NCBI GenBank assembly: GCA_963924555.1 | Contig: OZ004598.1 | Span: 4,934,858 to 4,998,857, forward strand | From: Crambe crambe | Lineage: Eukaryota; Porifera; Demospongiae; Poecilosclerida; Crambeidae | Reading direction: 5' to 3' | DNA length: 64,000 nucleotides | Shown here: positions 22,125 to 41,436 of the stretch, in pieces | Layout: each line of letters begins with the position of its first letter | Numbering within the stretch: position 1 is the first letter of the stretch | Notes under the pieces: generated by a model | The model's database searches: none | What the model was told of the DNA's origin: nothing | What the model saw: only the letters and a program-made list of their open reading frames with translations | Translations under genes and position numbers: made by a program

Positions 22125-24144
22125 ATGGGCTGTGCATTGAGTGCGGCAGATGAGCCAGGCGGCAAGAAGAGAAGTGCTGGGATCGATAAAACCCTTGCCG
22201 AGGAGCGTATGAAGAGAAACAATGAGATAAAACTGTTACTGCTAGGTGAGTAATTTAATAACTAGACTATGGCAGCTATAATTCCCCCTTGGCTTATAAT
22301 TGTAGAGCTTGTTAATTTGGAGCCTCAGGCTAAGAGTCTTAAAAAATCATTTTCTCGAGACTTTCCTTTGCAAGCATCTCATTGAGCTGCCTTATTCAAC
22401 TGTATATTGATAGTGTTTGAACTGAGTGCATGAGCTCTGGGACGTCTTCTGTAAAGCGCAGGCCCTGCATTGACCTGCTGTAGGAATTAAAGATTAAGTA
22501 GTCCATGATAAGTTGAGAGTGCCATTTTTTACAATGCTAGCCTTGTTACTAACTTGTACTTTTTGAGAGGTTTTGAGACCAAAGGGCTGAATTAATGCTT
22601 AAAAAGAGTAGATGGTCGATCTAGGATGGTTTGTTGATACAATCTTTAAAATTTTGGGAGAAAAAATTTAGTAAGCAAAGGAAAACGTTCTGCTTTTCTC
22701 TGTTTGCTTTTTCCATAATAATGAAGTCATACATAAGTACTTCTTCATCATACTAATTAAAGACTTGAAGAAGTCACAATACTGTCCACCCCTCTGGTGA
22801 GGTAAAGTAGGTTATGCCCAGGTGCCCAAAGGGGTTTGGACCAGATGATCTGCTGTAGATAACATCATTCCTCACCTGTAGAAGTTATTGAAACAGAGTC
22901 AGAATTCCTACTCAGGTTATCATCATGTGTTGTATAGTGAGACCTCATTATGACTGTGCAAAAATGGAGTGGAAAAACGCATGAGACTAACTTTTGCCTG
23001 AGTAAAGTAGTTATGGAGAAATTGGGAAACTTACTCTTTGTTTTCAACATTTCTTTTAGAGACAGAGCTGTTATCATGGACAGTGCCTGGATGAAGTGTG
23101 GTTAGTGAAAGACAAAAACAGTGTCCAGATGTTTCATGAGCTAGATCAACTAACCTTCAAGCCTGAGGCTAGCATCTTTCTTTTTGTGACAAAGTGTGGT
23201 TGTGGCTTGAATTAGTACCCACAGGCGTTAAATGCTAGGTGAGAGTTCTAGCTTGGTGTTGATTGTGGACAAGTGCAGAAAAGTCTGGCATTTGTATATG
23301 GGGATTTGTATCAGCTTCCACTCTGCAAAGTCACATGGTGCTTTGGTGGGCAAAGGGGATTCTCACTAAGGATTATGTCTGTGCCTGCATACTACGACTT
23401 ACTTGAAGCAAAGTCAAGTGTTCTACTTTTAAATCCATGTGCTCAGCTGCATAATAAGTCTGCTTTGAGTCTTAATGCACTGATCTTGATTCCTGAGCAT
23501 GCTGATCTTGATTCTTGAGCATGCAGGATTGCTGATCTTAATTAGCATGCAGGATCATTTCAAGTTTGAGTAGCAGCAGGTTGACTTGCTTGTGGGTCAA
23601 CCGTGTTTATATTGTAGAAGGTAGATGCCTTTTGATCTTACCTCAAGTGGTCCACAGCATTGCACTCCAGGTGTCAGTGTGCACACTCAGCAAGTTACAC
23701 CTGTCACTGCTACACATGCAAAACTCTAATGAGTCGGTAGCTATAGAAACCTTATGCAGTGGAAACCCCTCAGTATGCATGTGGGCTCTGAGATTTCCTA
23801 TTTCCCCTGATACGGTTAATTCCTTCACATAATTCTAAACACCTCTCTAGCTAATGTCATAGGATGCTTTTGTGTCACACTGTAACATAAATGTCACTTC
23901 TCCAATGAATCTGGATGTTTCTTTCTGCATCCTTCTTTAGGATGAGTTTGTTACATAGTGGAGTAGGTCCATATTGAGCTGGACTGTAGCAAGTATGCAC
24001 TGCCTATTTCCCTTTAGCAGATGTTGTTGGTATTTCAGCACAGGCCTTATTGAGTCATTTTCCTGCACAGGTTCGCCATGCCATGTAGAATACAAGTAAC
24101 CTTTTATTCAGTACATGTAGCTGCAAAGTGCTTTTATCTCATTG

Positions 24145-24179
<35 letters not shown>

Positions 24180-27100
24180 TTTAACCTCACACTTCAAAGG
24201 GAAAAAAGACAACTCATGAACACACATTTTCCAAATCTCATTAAATGAAAATCATTAGACTTTTAGCTGAGTAGCTTCAATACTGCTGAAAATCACAATG
24301 AAATGAGAAAGGCCCTTTCGTCAACCATTAATAATAAAGTCTCCATCAACTCACCATTAATCAATCCATCAAAGAATCATGATCCAGATTGGTCTTTGAG
24401 TTAAGCACAGGTCCTGAGTGAAGGTTCTTTTGTGTGTGCTGGCAGACTTTGAGTGAAGAACAAGCACTTAAAAGATTACTTCAGTCCAAGTTCATTTATT
24501 TATTCCTTTTCATCGACCCATTTATAACTTAAGATAAGTTGGTCCAATTCACTCGAGTGAGGAGAATGGTCCAAAATAATCCATTTAATTATTCAGACCC
24601 AAGAAAAAAATTGCATACTGTCTAGACGGTGGAAAGCTCTGATGAAGGACATATTTAATGAGATAGCAGTGCATATATCTTGATGAGTTCCTTCTACAGG
24701 AATCTTAACAGTAGGCTGCAAGTATAAAGTCCTTGATTCATACTGTTAGTTCCTGTGATACTTCTGGACTTTTCTTGATCTTGCTATGATAGTTAAGTGT
24801 ACATAAACCTGACCAAGGTAAAAAGGTTGACTGGTGGACCCTCAGATTCTGTTTTGCCCTCCAGTGTCGGTTTATTTTGACACAGTCAGACTGTCTGCTA
24901 TCAGTTTTCCCAGACAGGAGTATCATGTGCTTTGCAGTCATAATCCTGCTCTTTTGTGTAATGATATGATGCATCTAAACAGCTAGGTACACCAGCTTGC
25001 TAAGCAAATCCTGCTGTGTTGTTATATGTGCTGTCCTTAGATATCACTTTCAATATGGAGAACCCAGGATTACTTTTGGGCCTACACACATAAAGGGTTC
25101 TCGACCTTCAGGATGTTGATGTTTTCTTGAAGTTTGATGTTGTGTTTTTCGTACCCTTAGGTGCTGGTGAATCGGGCAAGAGTACTTTCGTCAAACAGAT
25201 GAGGTCAGTTTATATATATTTTTGTCAACATTGGGAAGTTGGTGCGTAGAGGGTGTAGCAAAACAGACAAAGTTAAGTGTTATTGCGGTATGTATATATC
25301 TCTTCCACATACATTACTTTCCAAGAGTAAACAACTAAGAGATTTAGTCTCTGCATTGGTCATAACAATTACTCATCTTCTGTTATAATAATAATAATTG
25401 TCCTGAAGGGCTGAAATACAGTAGTTGGAACTATTTATGCCTTGTGGTAAATTATCATGAAACTGAATTTCATCTCTGGTATGTCATAGCCACCCTGCTT
25501 CCTAGCCCCCTCCCTGTACAGGATTAATAATTATGATGAGGAAGTGTGCAATTATGATTCTAAATGCTCACTTACTATTTTTCCTTTGAGGTTTCCATAA
25601 GAGATTACTGAACAGTTCATCCATATGAAACAGAATAGTCCTTGTTCTGAAGGATTCCACTCTAATCATATTTATACAGTTTACCTTGAAAACATGCACA
25701 GTATAGACTTATTTGAGATTCTCTGACCTTTTTTTTTTTTTTTTTTTTTTTGATTGCTTACTGTAGGATCATCCACAGTGATGGGTTCACACGTGACGAA
25801 TGCAAGCAGTACAGACCTGTGGTTTACAGCAACACCATCAGATCTCTGGAGGCCGTCATCAGGGGCATGGACCAACTAGGAATTAACTTTGCTAATCCTG
25901 CCAGAAGGGTGAGTTGGTCTTGATACTTTGGTGCCACAATTAGATATAGCCAGCCAGCTAGCTACTATTGGCCTAGCTGAGAATTCAGCATACATTCTTC
26001 AATTTAGCTCAATTGACATGCATGCAGCAGTATTTTAATTAGCTACCATGTTTGACTTGGCCGCTGTTTCTATTTACCATTAAATTCCTAATGCTTGCTT
26101 CATGCCCACACAGCCCTTAGTTCTATTTAGTGCCCACCAATACAAGTTCCTTTATTTGAAAGAACTGGGACTCACATGTACAAACAGTCTCTTTGATAAA
26201 AAAATCACAAATGGGGTTAGATCATTCCTGTAAGGAGTGGGTGCAGTAGTTCAGGTAGGGAGAATGGTTGTGAGGTAACATGTCCAAAACAATGTCTCCA
26301 GCTGCCAACGAAGTCAGAGGTTAACAGTATTTATATGCTGTTGTGTTGTGACCAGGTCTGTGTATGTGGAATTGTTTTTGTGTGATCAAGCTATAAATAT
26401 ATAATTGCTCATTGTAGAATTTATTATCACTAAGCAACTGAATATATTATTATAATCATGGCTACATGCTGATGGTCCAGAAATGCCAACATATTGGTCT
26501 AATCTGGTTGAGACTTCAAAACATCTAATACAAAGCTTCAATCATATTCTCTTTTTGGTGATTATTTATCCAATAGCGTAGTGATTCACTATCTTAAATA
26601 GACAATGTGTGCAGCTGCTTATGGAAATGTGTGTAGCTATGTCAGTATGACATGATATCCTGTTAGTATTGATTTGACGTAGCTGGTTTTCTTTCTCGTT
26701 ACAACTGTGGGGTTAGTGAATATAACTCATATGGGCTTGATGTCTCTATCACTAATGATATTCACGAAGTGAAGGACATCTCTCAAGTCCTGAATCCTCT
26801 CATACCATGTGCCAGGCGAGTCTCGTATGAATGCTGACTCAGCTGATACTTGCATGGTGATCACCATGGGATCATGAAGTGGGAGTGTCCATTGTTTGTT
26901 TAATGATATTCATGAGGCTATTTCTTTTCAGAAATGTATTAATTGAGAACCTTAATCATTCCTTGGCATTTTGAACAGGAAATAGAAGCAAATTACCGGT
27001 AGTTAGTTACCCCAAAACTTGGCAATGGCTTATGCACATGACTCCACTATAAATGTTTCCTTGCAAGATCTAGACATTGTTTCTTAAAATATTATTTGTG

Positions 27101-30100
27101 TTATTGCATATGCTGACCCAATTACAATTGTTAAGTGTCCATGGAAGTCCATGCTCTCTTGATTAGAAGATGTAGTCCTTTGTACTTTTGACAGAGACAG
27201 TCCAGACAGCCTGGAGGATTTGGGGGGATGTTGAGACAAAAGAATTGATAGTAGTGGATTAATCAGTAGAGGCAGTGTTATCTTGGGTTCCTGCCACTAT
27301 CCATGGTTTAGCAGGTTATCTATCTATAGCAGTCAGACTCAGTGGTTGCATGCTATCAAACTGAAAATGAGCTGAAGAAAGAAAGAAGATGTATTCTCAT
27401 TGTAGCTGAAAGCAAACTTGAGAGGTAGAAGTGGTCCACTTGTGGACAAAGTTTGCATGGTACAATAAACACTGAACAGCTAAACTTGCCAAAACTATGC
27501 TAAACTGAGAAATCTAGTTGGCAGAGAAAATGATAAGCAAGTGCTTCGTGGCTTAATTTATACTGGATAATAACAACTGTTGCATTGGACCTTTTAATAC
27601 TACGATTTCATATTTTTATATCTATTAGTCTTGGATATTTAAGGTGTTCTGGTATTATATTAGCCTGGATGTTCCTCTGTTCCATAGGATGATGCTATGC
27701 TGTTATTCGGTATCACCACAGCTCATGCAGACACTGAACCTTTCACCCCCGGGCTACTGACGGCCATGAAGAGATTATGGACGGACCAGGGAGTGCAGCT
27801 CTGTTTCAGGAGATCCAGCGAGTACCAGCTCAATGATTCAGCACAATAGTGAGTGGGGAGAGGGGGTGTGGGATGGTAGTGGAGAAGGGCCTGGAAGGAA
27901 AGGGGGGAAAAGAGGAGGCTTAAGAAAAGGAGGGGGGAGGGTGTAACTGGGAGAGGTATTACTGCAACAGTAAGAACTAATGGGATGTAATTGGGCAAGA
28001 GTCCATCGTTAAGTGACCATACTATGTGGTTAATGCTCTCAGACGGACACTCGCCTATTCCATCGGGAGTGATTATTCATGGACAATAGCCTTCACCTCC
28101 ACTGGACCTTAACTAATGAACACTTGGTGTGTGCAGCAGATATGTCCAACCTCGTCTTCAATCGAAGACAAACACTGAAATGCATGACTCATTAACTGAC
28201 TAGACCCATAAAAAGATTCTTGCATGTTCTTTTAAATATCAACTTCCTCTTTCAACTTGGGTATAGTGTCACTGGGGTTGACACATGACTGCCCCAAATG
28301 GGCCTAGAACTTAGTCCACAAAAACAAGTAATGTGATCTGCAATACAACCTCTTCAGGCTTCATTTAGCATTAGTGTCCATGTCATACAATGGTATCCAG
28401 TTGCACTTCAGTGCGGTTGGGAGCATACCTCTGCGAGATAATCACCCCCTTGTGAAATCCATGATTAAAGTTTGAATGAATGCACTCCTGATCGAAACAC
28501 ACCTATCAAAAAGTCAAACATCAAGTGGATGAATCATCTAATGAGTAATAAAACAAGTTTTCAATGCAATGGATGAAGTTCACCCTCTCGATCACTCTGC
28601 TAAATGTGGTTTAATGCACTGCATCATCACAGTGGCACTATACTTTAATGTTTCCTCCATGTAGCAAGATTATAAACTAACAAGATAAGGCAGTGGTCAG
28701 AGCTCAGGTTATAGTGAAGCTGTTGATTCTCATGAAATAAATAAATGTTCCTTGTGTACGATAATGAACACTCACTGGTATATTGCAGAGGAGGAAGAGG
28801 TTATGGTTGTATATGGTGGGTGGTGGTCACTTCTAGACATTGGCATTCTTCGACACACTAATGGATCATGGCTGAGTGTTTGAAGACATATCCTCCAGAC
28901 ACTCGCTCACTTGTGCTTGTGCATAGGTACTATGTGTTGTTGTTCTTTCTTGTTAATGGGTTTGAGTTATCAATGAATGCGTCCAGTGCTCCAATAGTGG
29001 ATGATCAGGGCCTGCATGCCTTGCTTAGGTTTGAATTCTTTTGTTGCACCAACAAACAATATTATCTTCTCCATAACTAGTCAAGAATTAAGCAAGTTAC
29101 AGGATTTCTAGAAAAGTGAACAGCTGTATTCAGATTCCCTCCCAACAGAGCAGCATAGCTTTGTGCAAAATAGTATTATAATTTCCTTTTTCATTAAGGC
29201 TGGTTGACATGGAGACATTCCTTTTAAATCTTTGAGTGAGTACTTACCTACAAATTTCTGGAATCATAAAAGACCTTGATCCACTTTGAACCTTTTTGTA
29301 GCTGGAGCAAACTCTTAGCTGTAATGGATGCTTGATATTTGACTTGCTGTATGATTTATTCACTCTGGAGTTTAGTACTGATGGTAATTACCTGGTACAT
29401 GGTATGGTATACCTTGTGGTTTCCTAGTGAGATTAATAATGAGATTTCTGCTAGCTGAGATCATCTTCATGTAACTAGATATTGATCAACAGGTCAACAA
29501 ACCACCCATAGGGAGCTCATAGGCTGGCTTACATTCTTACACATCAATACTCCAATACCAATTGTATAAGCTAAGTTTTGTGAGTTTATAATGGTGTTCT
29601 TGGCCATGTTCATCAATGAATAGCAAGGTATGCCCATGACAACATGGGTGGTGGTGGTTTGTGGTGGGTAGCACACTAGATCTTCATTGTTTAGCAAAGA
29701 ATGTGGGCAGGTTTGGAATTGATCTCTACAAACACTTAACTGCAATATCTCTTATGCTGAGCTAGTGGACATCTGTTATAGACTTTCAAAAAATGTTTTG
29801 TAAAAACATCAAAAGGGAATCTCGGTTTCTCTCTTGAGTGTTATAAAAGTAAACAATGGGCTCAAAGATCTGAGTGTGTGTGTTGCCCTTAGTGATGGCT
29901 GTGGAGTAGATTTCTCCAGATAGTAGTGGCTTGGTCTTTTATTTGATGTGGCTCTGCAAGACCTTTATCTCCTACTCTCTAGTGTTTAATAGTATTGTCT
30001 TTATGAAAATATCAGTGGTTACCTTATGCTATCACTACAGCTGGAAATCATAATAGGTTCTTAAAATTATATTACTCCAGAGTTGAACCGATCTTTTTTT

Positions 30101-30463
30101 TATTATTTTATTTAGCTACCTGGATAGTTTGGACAGAATAGGAGACAGACGATATGTCCCCACTCTGCAGGACATCCTTAGAACGAGGGTCAAGTCGACT
30201 GGGATTGTGGAGTATGAATTCACATTCAGATCACTAAACTTCAGGTAAGAGACTATTATTGTTCTTCTTGCTATTGGAGAAAATTCATATTTTACTCTCG
30301 ATTTTCAGAGTGGTCGATGTTGGAGGTCAAAGGTCGGAACGGAAGAAGTGGATCCACTGTTTCGAGGATGTGACAGCCATTTTGTTTTTCGTGGCTCTCT
30401 CAGCGTATGACTTGGGGCTGAGAGAAGACCAAGCAGTTGTAAGTAGCCATATACTTTTGGAAA

Positions 30464-30522
<59 letters not shown>

Positions 30523-31168
30523 AGCTGACAATGCCACTGCATTACCAGTCCACTGGTGTGGTGGGTATAGGAGCCTTAATTCTTTTGTCCCCCTCTTTGG
30601 CAACACAATAATGGAATTAGGGCTGTGCTACATGAGGTTTAGATACTTGTTTTTGTTGTCTTATTTAGAATCGAATGGACGAGGCTCTGCGACTCTTTGG
30701 TTCTATTCTAAACAACAAGTGGTTTTTGGACACTTCAGTGATCCTCTTTTTGAACAAAAAGGACCTCTTTGAGCAGAAGCTGAGAGAAAGACCACTCTCA
30801 TCTGCCTACCCAGAGTACAGAGGTGAGTCTATAAGTCCAGTAAGTTGGTAAAGGGTATACACTTTAAAAAGAGCAAGAATGGACTTCACTAGTTCAAAAG
30901 GTTCTGACAAACTCTAATTCAGGATTAGCTTTTACTATAAAAGGTTTACTTAGAAATCTTAAATGTGATTCTTTCAGGACCCAACTCTTACCAAGAGAGC
31001 GTCAACTTCATTCGGGACAAATTTGTGGAGCTGAACAGAAACCCAGAGAGAAAGATGGTCTATGCTCATGCAACTTGCGCCACAGACACAGGCAACATCG
31101 AATTCGTTTTCAACTCTGTCACAAACGTCATAATCTCAGAGCATTTGAGAGACTCTGGGCTCTTTTAA
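22125..31168 (+). CDS. Heterotrimeric G-protein alpha subunit, Gi/o type
   Basis: Eight exons, 22125-22245, 25161-25203, 25767-25908, 27688-27848, 30116-30244, 30309-30438, 30669-30822 and 30978-31168, give an in-frame 356-residue protein, typical G alpha length. MGC at the N-terminus predicts myristoylation of Gly2 and palmitoylation of Cys3. The five GTP-binding boxes are intact: [17 protein letters not shown] with the catalytic Arg, [11 protein letters not shown] with the catalytic Gln, FLNKKDLF and [11 protein letters not shown]. The family couples receptors such as the GABA-B-like receptors at the right end of this window to adenylyl cyclase or ion channels. N-terminus and helical domain resemble Gi/o. 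The C-terminus is HLRDSGLF, so the Cys at -4 that pertussis toxin modifies in Gi/o is Ser. Introns 1, 3 and 4 are 1.8-2.9 kb. Confidence 0.96.
22246..25160. other. G alpha intron 1 (2.9 kb)
   Basis: Apart from a (GA)n microsatellite near 24150-24176 I see no gene, structured repeat or RNA gene in this intron. The small ORFs in it have no family resemblance. Confidence 0.6.
25909..30115. other. G alpha introns 3 and 4, flanking exon 27688-27848
   Basis: Two introns of about 1.8 and 2.3 kb. A G-rich stretch (GGGGGA and AGGAGG runs) follows the donor at 27849-27960. No gene or repeat family member recognised. Confidence 0.55.
30467..30520. repeat. (GA)n microsatellite in G alpha intron 6
   Basis: A pure GA run about 28 bp after the exon ending at 30438. 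ORFs through it in three frames are artefacts. Confidence 0.98.
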
Positions 31169-31274
31169 AGCCTTTTCTTTCTTCTTCTTTTTGTGTTTTT
31201 TCATAACTTTCTGTGCACAGCATTGTTGTATGTGTGTTCAACCAATTGTGTAGTTATTTGTGTTCGTGCATTTT

Positions 31275-31280
31275 ATTAAA
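31275..31280 (+). promoter_or_regulatory. ATTAAA, candidate poly(A) signal of the G alpha gene
   Basis: It lies 107 bp after the stop codon and is the first good poly(A) hexamer on the plus strand. The convergent NR-A coding end is at 31709, leaving room for separate 3' UTRs. Confidence 0.5.
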
Positions 31281-31708
31281 GAGCTGCATATTCTAGAATC
31301 CAATTCAACAGTGACTCACTGACTGACCTCTGACCTGGTGTGTCTATTTATTTTATATCTACCCAAAAAAAATTGTGCCGTTGTAAAATGTTTATTTCTT
31401 TTTGCATACTAATAACACCATCATTAATTTTTTGATTCAAAAAAAATTTTTTTTAAAATGCAGGTAGCCAACTTTCATGCTGAAATTGAATTTCATAGGG
31501 CTGGGGGAGGGGTTTGTGGTTTATGTAAGAGGATGACATCTGACAACCAGTATGATGTGACATTGTACATAAACAGCAACAAACAATAACAAACAACTGA
31601 CAGAAAGGGAAACATTTTTTTTTATAAAAGATGACAGAAACTTGCTGAAAATAGAATTTACAATTTTCACTTCGACAAACATTATGTATGATAATAATAA
31701 TAGTCATA

Positions 31709-37998
<6,290 letters not shown>

Positions 37999-40900
37999 CG
38001 AACTTTCTCTCTCTCTCTTAATCACAGAGTAGTACCTAAATGTTAAGCATGAATGATGAGAGAGCTACATTATCTTCAAACCCAAAGATCTCCCATAGCA
38101 ATAAGGACGTTCCCCATCCCAGACAAGGTCCATCATTAGCCAAGTTTAGTCAGAGATACTTTAAACACCGAAATTTGGCCTTTAATAGTTTAGGAATGAC
38201 CAGATACAAGCTGTCCTCCCAAAGAAATGATGTCTGTGTGCAGTGTACATGTGTGTCAGTGTAGACTACAGTTGGTGTATCTCTCTCATAAAACAACTCT
38301 TGGAAGTGTTACTTTGCAGTAAATGGAAGTTTCATTCCAGCTAGCTAATTAAAGTGTACATCCAGGGGCCCCCCTCGGTTATACTAAAGGATATCTCACA
38401 TTCACCACATTCTTAATACTGAATGAAACCTATTAAAGGGGCCCCTCATTATACTAATACCTAATGCTTGAATCAAAGTGTACATCCAAGGCAATGACAG
38501 TCAGTTTCCAGTCACTTGTTACTTAACAACCAATTTTGCAATACATTTAAAACTAAATAATCATGTCCTGGACAATACTATGTTATTGTGAGGCCTACTA
38601 GGGAGTCCCCTCATTATACTAAAAGAGTTCACAATCTGTCACCACACTCTTAATACTGCATTATGCATGATTACATACAAGAGTTGGTGATGGGCATAAA
38701 AGGACACAGGGTGAGTGGTGTGTTACAATGCAGAATTGTACTTTGCCCATCTTTCCCAAGCATGTGGGAGAGGAGCTCCATCGATCATTCTCTGACATAT
38801 TTTGAGTACTGCTGGATCTTTAGCATGTACCGATACAAAAAAAAAGACGATCTGATCATAAATGTTTGAAAATATTGAAATAAAAATTTTATATCAAAGG
38901 AATGAACGAGGATTTCCAATGGTTATTGCAGGTAATTGATCACATGACCAGCTGGTTTTTTGAAAAAGGGGTGTGGTACCCTGCAAGTGGGGTGACATTG
39001 AGGTAGTAACCAACTCACTTATTTATACTCATTCATGCAAAGTTTAATAGTGAGAGATAGATAATAGGCTATATAGGGCTGTACCTGTGCACTAAATGGC
39101 TTCCTTGTTAAAGTATAGGAATTCAGATCTGGATACATTGAATAGTGATCAGGAACTGGAGCACAGAAAGTGATGGTGTGACTAAATTCGACTGTCAGTA
39201 TGAATCAGTTAAAACTCAATGCAAACCAGCCAAATAGAACCATTATCCACTTTTTACATGTACTAACTTACTATAACTTCTGTAATGGTGTAGTACCTCG
39301 CACAATCTCAACTCTCTCTGGCAAGGCACAGATGGTTCTTATACTCTTGAATCTGCGCGAAGACTTCAAAACCGTTACTGTGCGGGAGCTAGCCAGCTTA
39401 GCTAGCTGGACTGGAATTGCTGATGTGGCGATTATTGAGGGGTGTGTCAACTTCACGTGATGCCCATGTGATATGAAAACCGGGTTCTGATTGGTCAACC
39501 AATGACGTCAGCCATTTTTTTATTTTTGCAACCCTCATCTTCAAACTGAGTTCATGACTTATGAAGAGGCCGTTTCTGCTCTGAACTTTTGAACTTTCTC
39601 CTCGGTGTACCCTTGCAGTTTGAGCGCTACCGCTAAAGGATCTTGGAACTGCAACAAGCAACTAAGTAACGTAGAGGTAAACTCGATCGCAGCTTTGGAA
39701 TTTTCACCATTGCCGCCTCTGGGCGTGTAGCTTAGCTAGCTACAATATTGGGCATGAAGGGTGCATCTCAACGTTTACTTAGAGCTAAATAGTCTACTTT
39801 AGGTGGAATATTCTTTTTTTTTTCTTAAGAGCTGGCAAACTAAGCAACTCTTGTAGATTTAGGTTCATGAGATTTTTCCCCAGGCGGTAGTGTATAATAT
39901 TAATGCTGAATAATAATAGTTGGGTGTTGTTGTTTTTGGATTTCAAGCAAATATAAGAAGCACATAATTCGTTCTTGTTTGTTTAAGATGCCTAGCCACT
40001 ATGCAACACATTTCTCTCGTTTATGTATAAATGACACAATGATGACTGCTGCACATAATTATTTCAGCTATTATATTATCTCTTAATGCAGAAGTGATAC
40101 TTTATATGTTGACCTTTAATGGATTTTGGCCCACAATTTCTTCACTAGATTCACAAAGTTTAGTCTTAGGTTACCATTTTCCTGTGATGTTAAGTGATGA
40201 CAAAATTAATGATGACATACCAATCTCAGTAAGCAATGCGTCATTTAGTGGATCATTGAACAGAGAGGTGTACTTGTGGAGTAATGCTCTTATTCTTGTG
40301 CTTTTTTTCCCCTTTCAAGTAAAGCACTGAAGGAGGCAAGGGTAGATACTGGGAGGGGGGGGGGGGGCTCTCATTTCAATTACCCTTAATCACGCTCATA
40401 AAAATAGCTAGCAGAATACTACTGAGGCACTTTATCTCTCAAATTGCAATCTAAGAGAATCAATTTTCCTGGAGGAGCATGCCCCCCCCCCCCCCCCCCC
40501 CCGCTTTGCGCTCTGTGTAGCCTACCTCTTCTACCCCAAATTAAAATTCCTCAATGGAACTCTGGCAGTGGTCTTATGGCCACATGGGCATCGTGCAGCC
40601 CTTCAAATTCCTGAATCCACCCCTGAAGAGATATTAGCTTTTTGCAGTGGAATTCATCACTGGGGCAGTAGAGGTCAAAGGTGTCCTTAAAAATCAAATT
40701 ATTGAATAACAAATAAGGTCCACATAGCCAATCTAGACATAACAAAATTTGAAAGGTTTGGATTGTTACTCTGTAAAATTTACCAGTTAAAAAATCAGCT
40801 ACCTATCCTCTTTTAATTTAAAGGTATTTTTGCTTGAATTTCATAAATTATCATGTATGTGCTATCTTGCATGTATATAATTAGCCTCAGGGGCCAGTAT

Positions 40901-41436
40901 GTAATCTGCTCACACGTAAACATTGTTGTGCAGTTGCCTGTATCAAGTTAGTATAAAATCTGAATTCTAATTGGCCAATCATTGGCTCACTATAATTATG
41001 CTCACAGACTGAGAGCAAATTCACACTGATGTTACAGAGATATAATAGCTGGTCAATGAGCCCAGTAGATTTTAAACTCACTTCTGAAAAATATCTATTA
41101 TAGATTGAAGTCTGCACATTGTAACAATTAGCTACTCTTGTGCACAAACAGCTAGTCAGGACAACTTTGTGTTGTCGCCATTTTGTGGCATGCACGCACA
41201 CACAACAATTACAGTTGGAGCTTGCTATCAACAGAGTTATCTTTTCAGCAGGAAAAAAGAACTTATGACTTCTGTATCTTTGCATATGCTCTAAGTTAAA
41301 AAGTTCTGCTCAGAATAATTTCCTTCGTCAAAATATCTTAAAATGTTTTGCTCTGAATTATTAGTCAGAATGTCTGTGCTATTTCATGAATTTTTTTGTT
41401 TATTATTAAGGTGTCCTGTCCTGTACTTGCTTAATC
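37999..41436. promoter_or_regulatory. Shared intergenic region between divergent nuclear receptor genes
   Basis: No gene recognised in 3.4 kb. It must contain the 5' regions of NR-A (minus) and NR-B (plus). There are diverged repeats containing TTATACTAAA...ACACTCTTAATACTG (about 38370-38440 and 38610-38660), a poly(G) run at 40358-40370 and a poly(C) run at 40482-40502. ORFs at 39200-39460 and on its complement resemble nothing I know. Confidence 0.5.

Noticed and set aside
39200-39661. Overlapping ORFs on both strands near 39.2-39.7 kb
   Set aside because: Neither strand shows similarity to a known family nor clear splice structure; treated as intergenic.
40945-40985. TATAAAA near ATTGGCCAAT as a promoter
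   Set aside because: The TATA-like sequence is plus-oriented but the CCAAT sites lie downstream of it, so the arrangement does not make a normal promoter in either direction.
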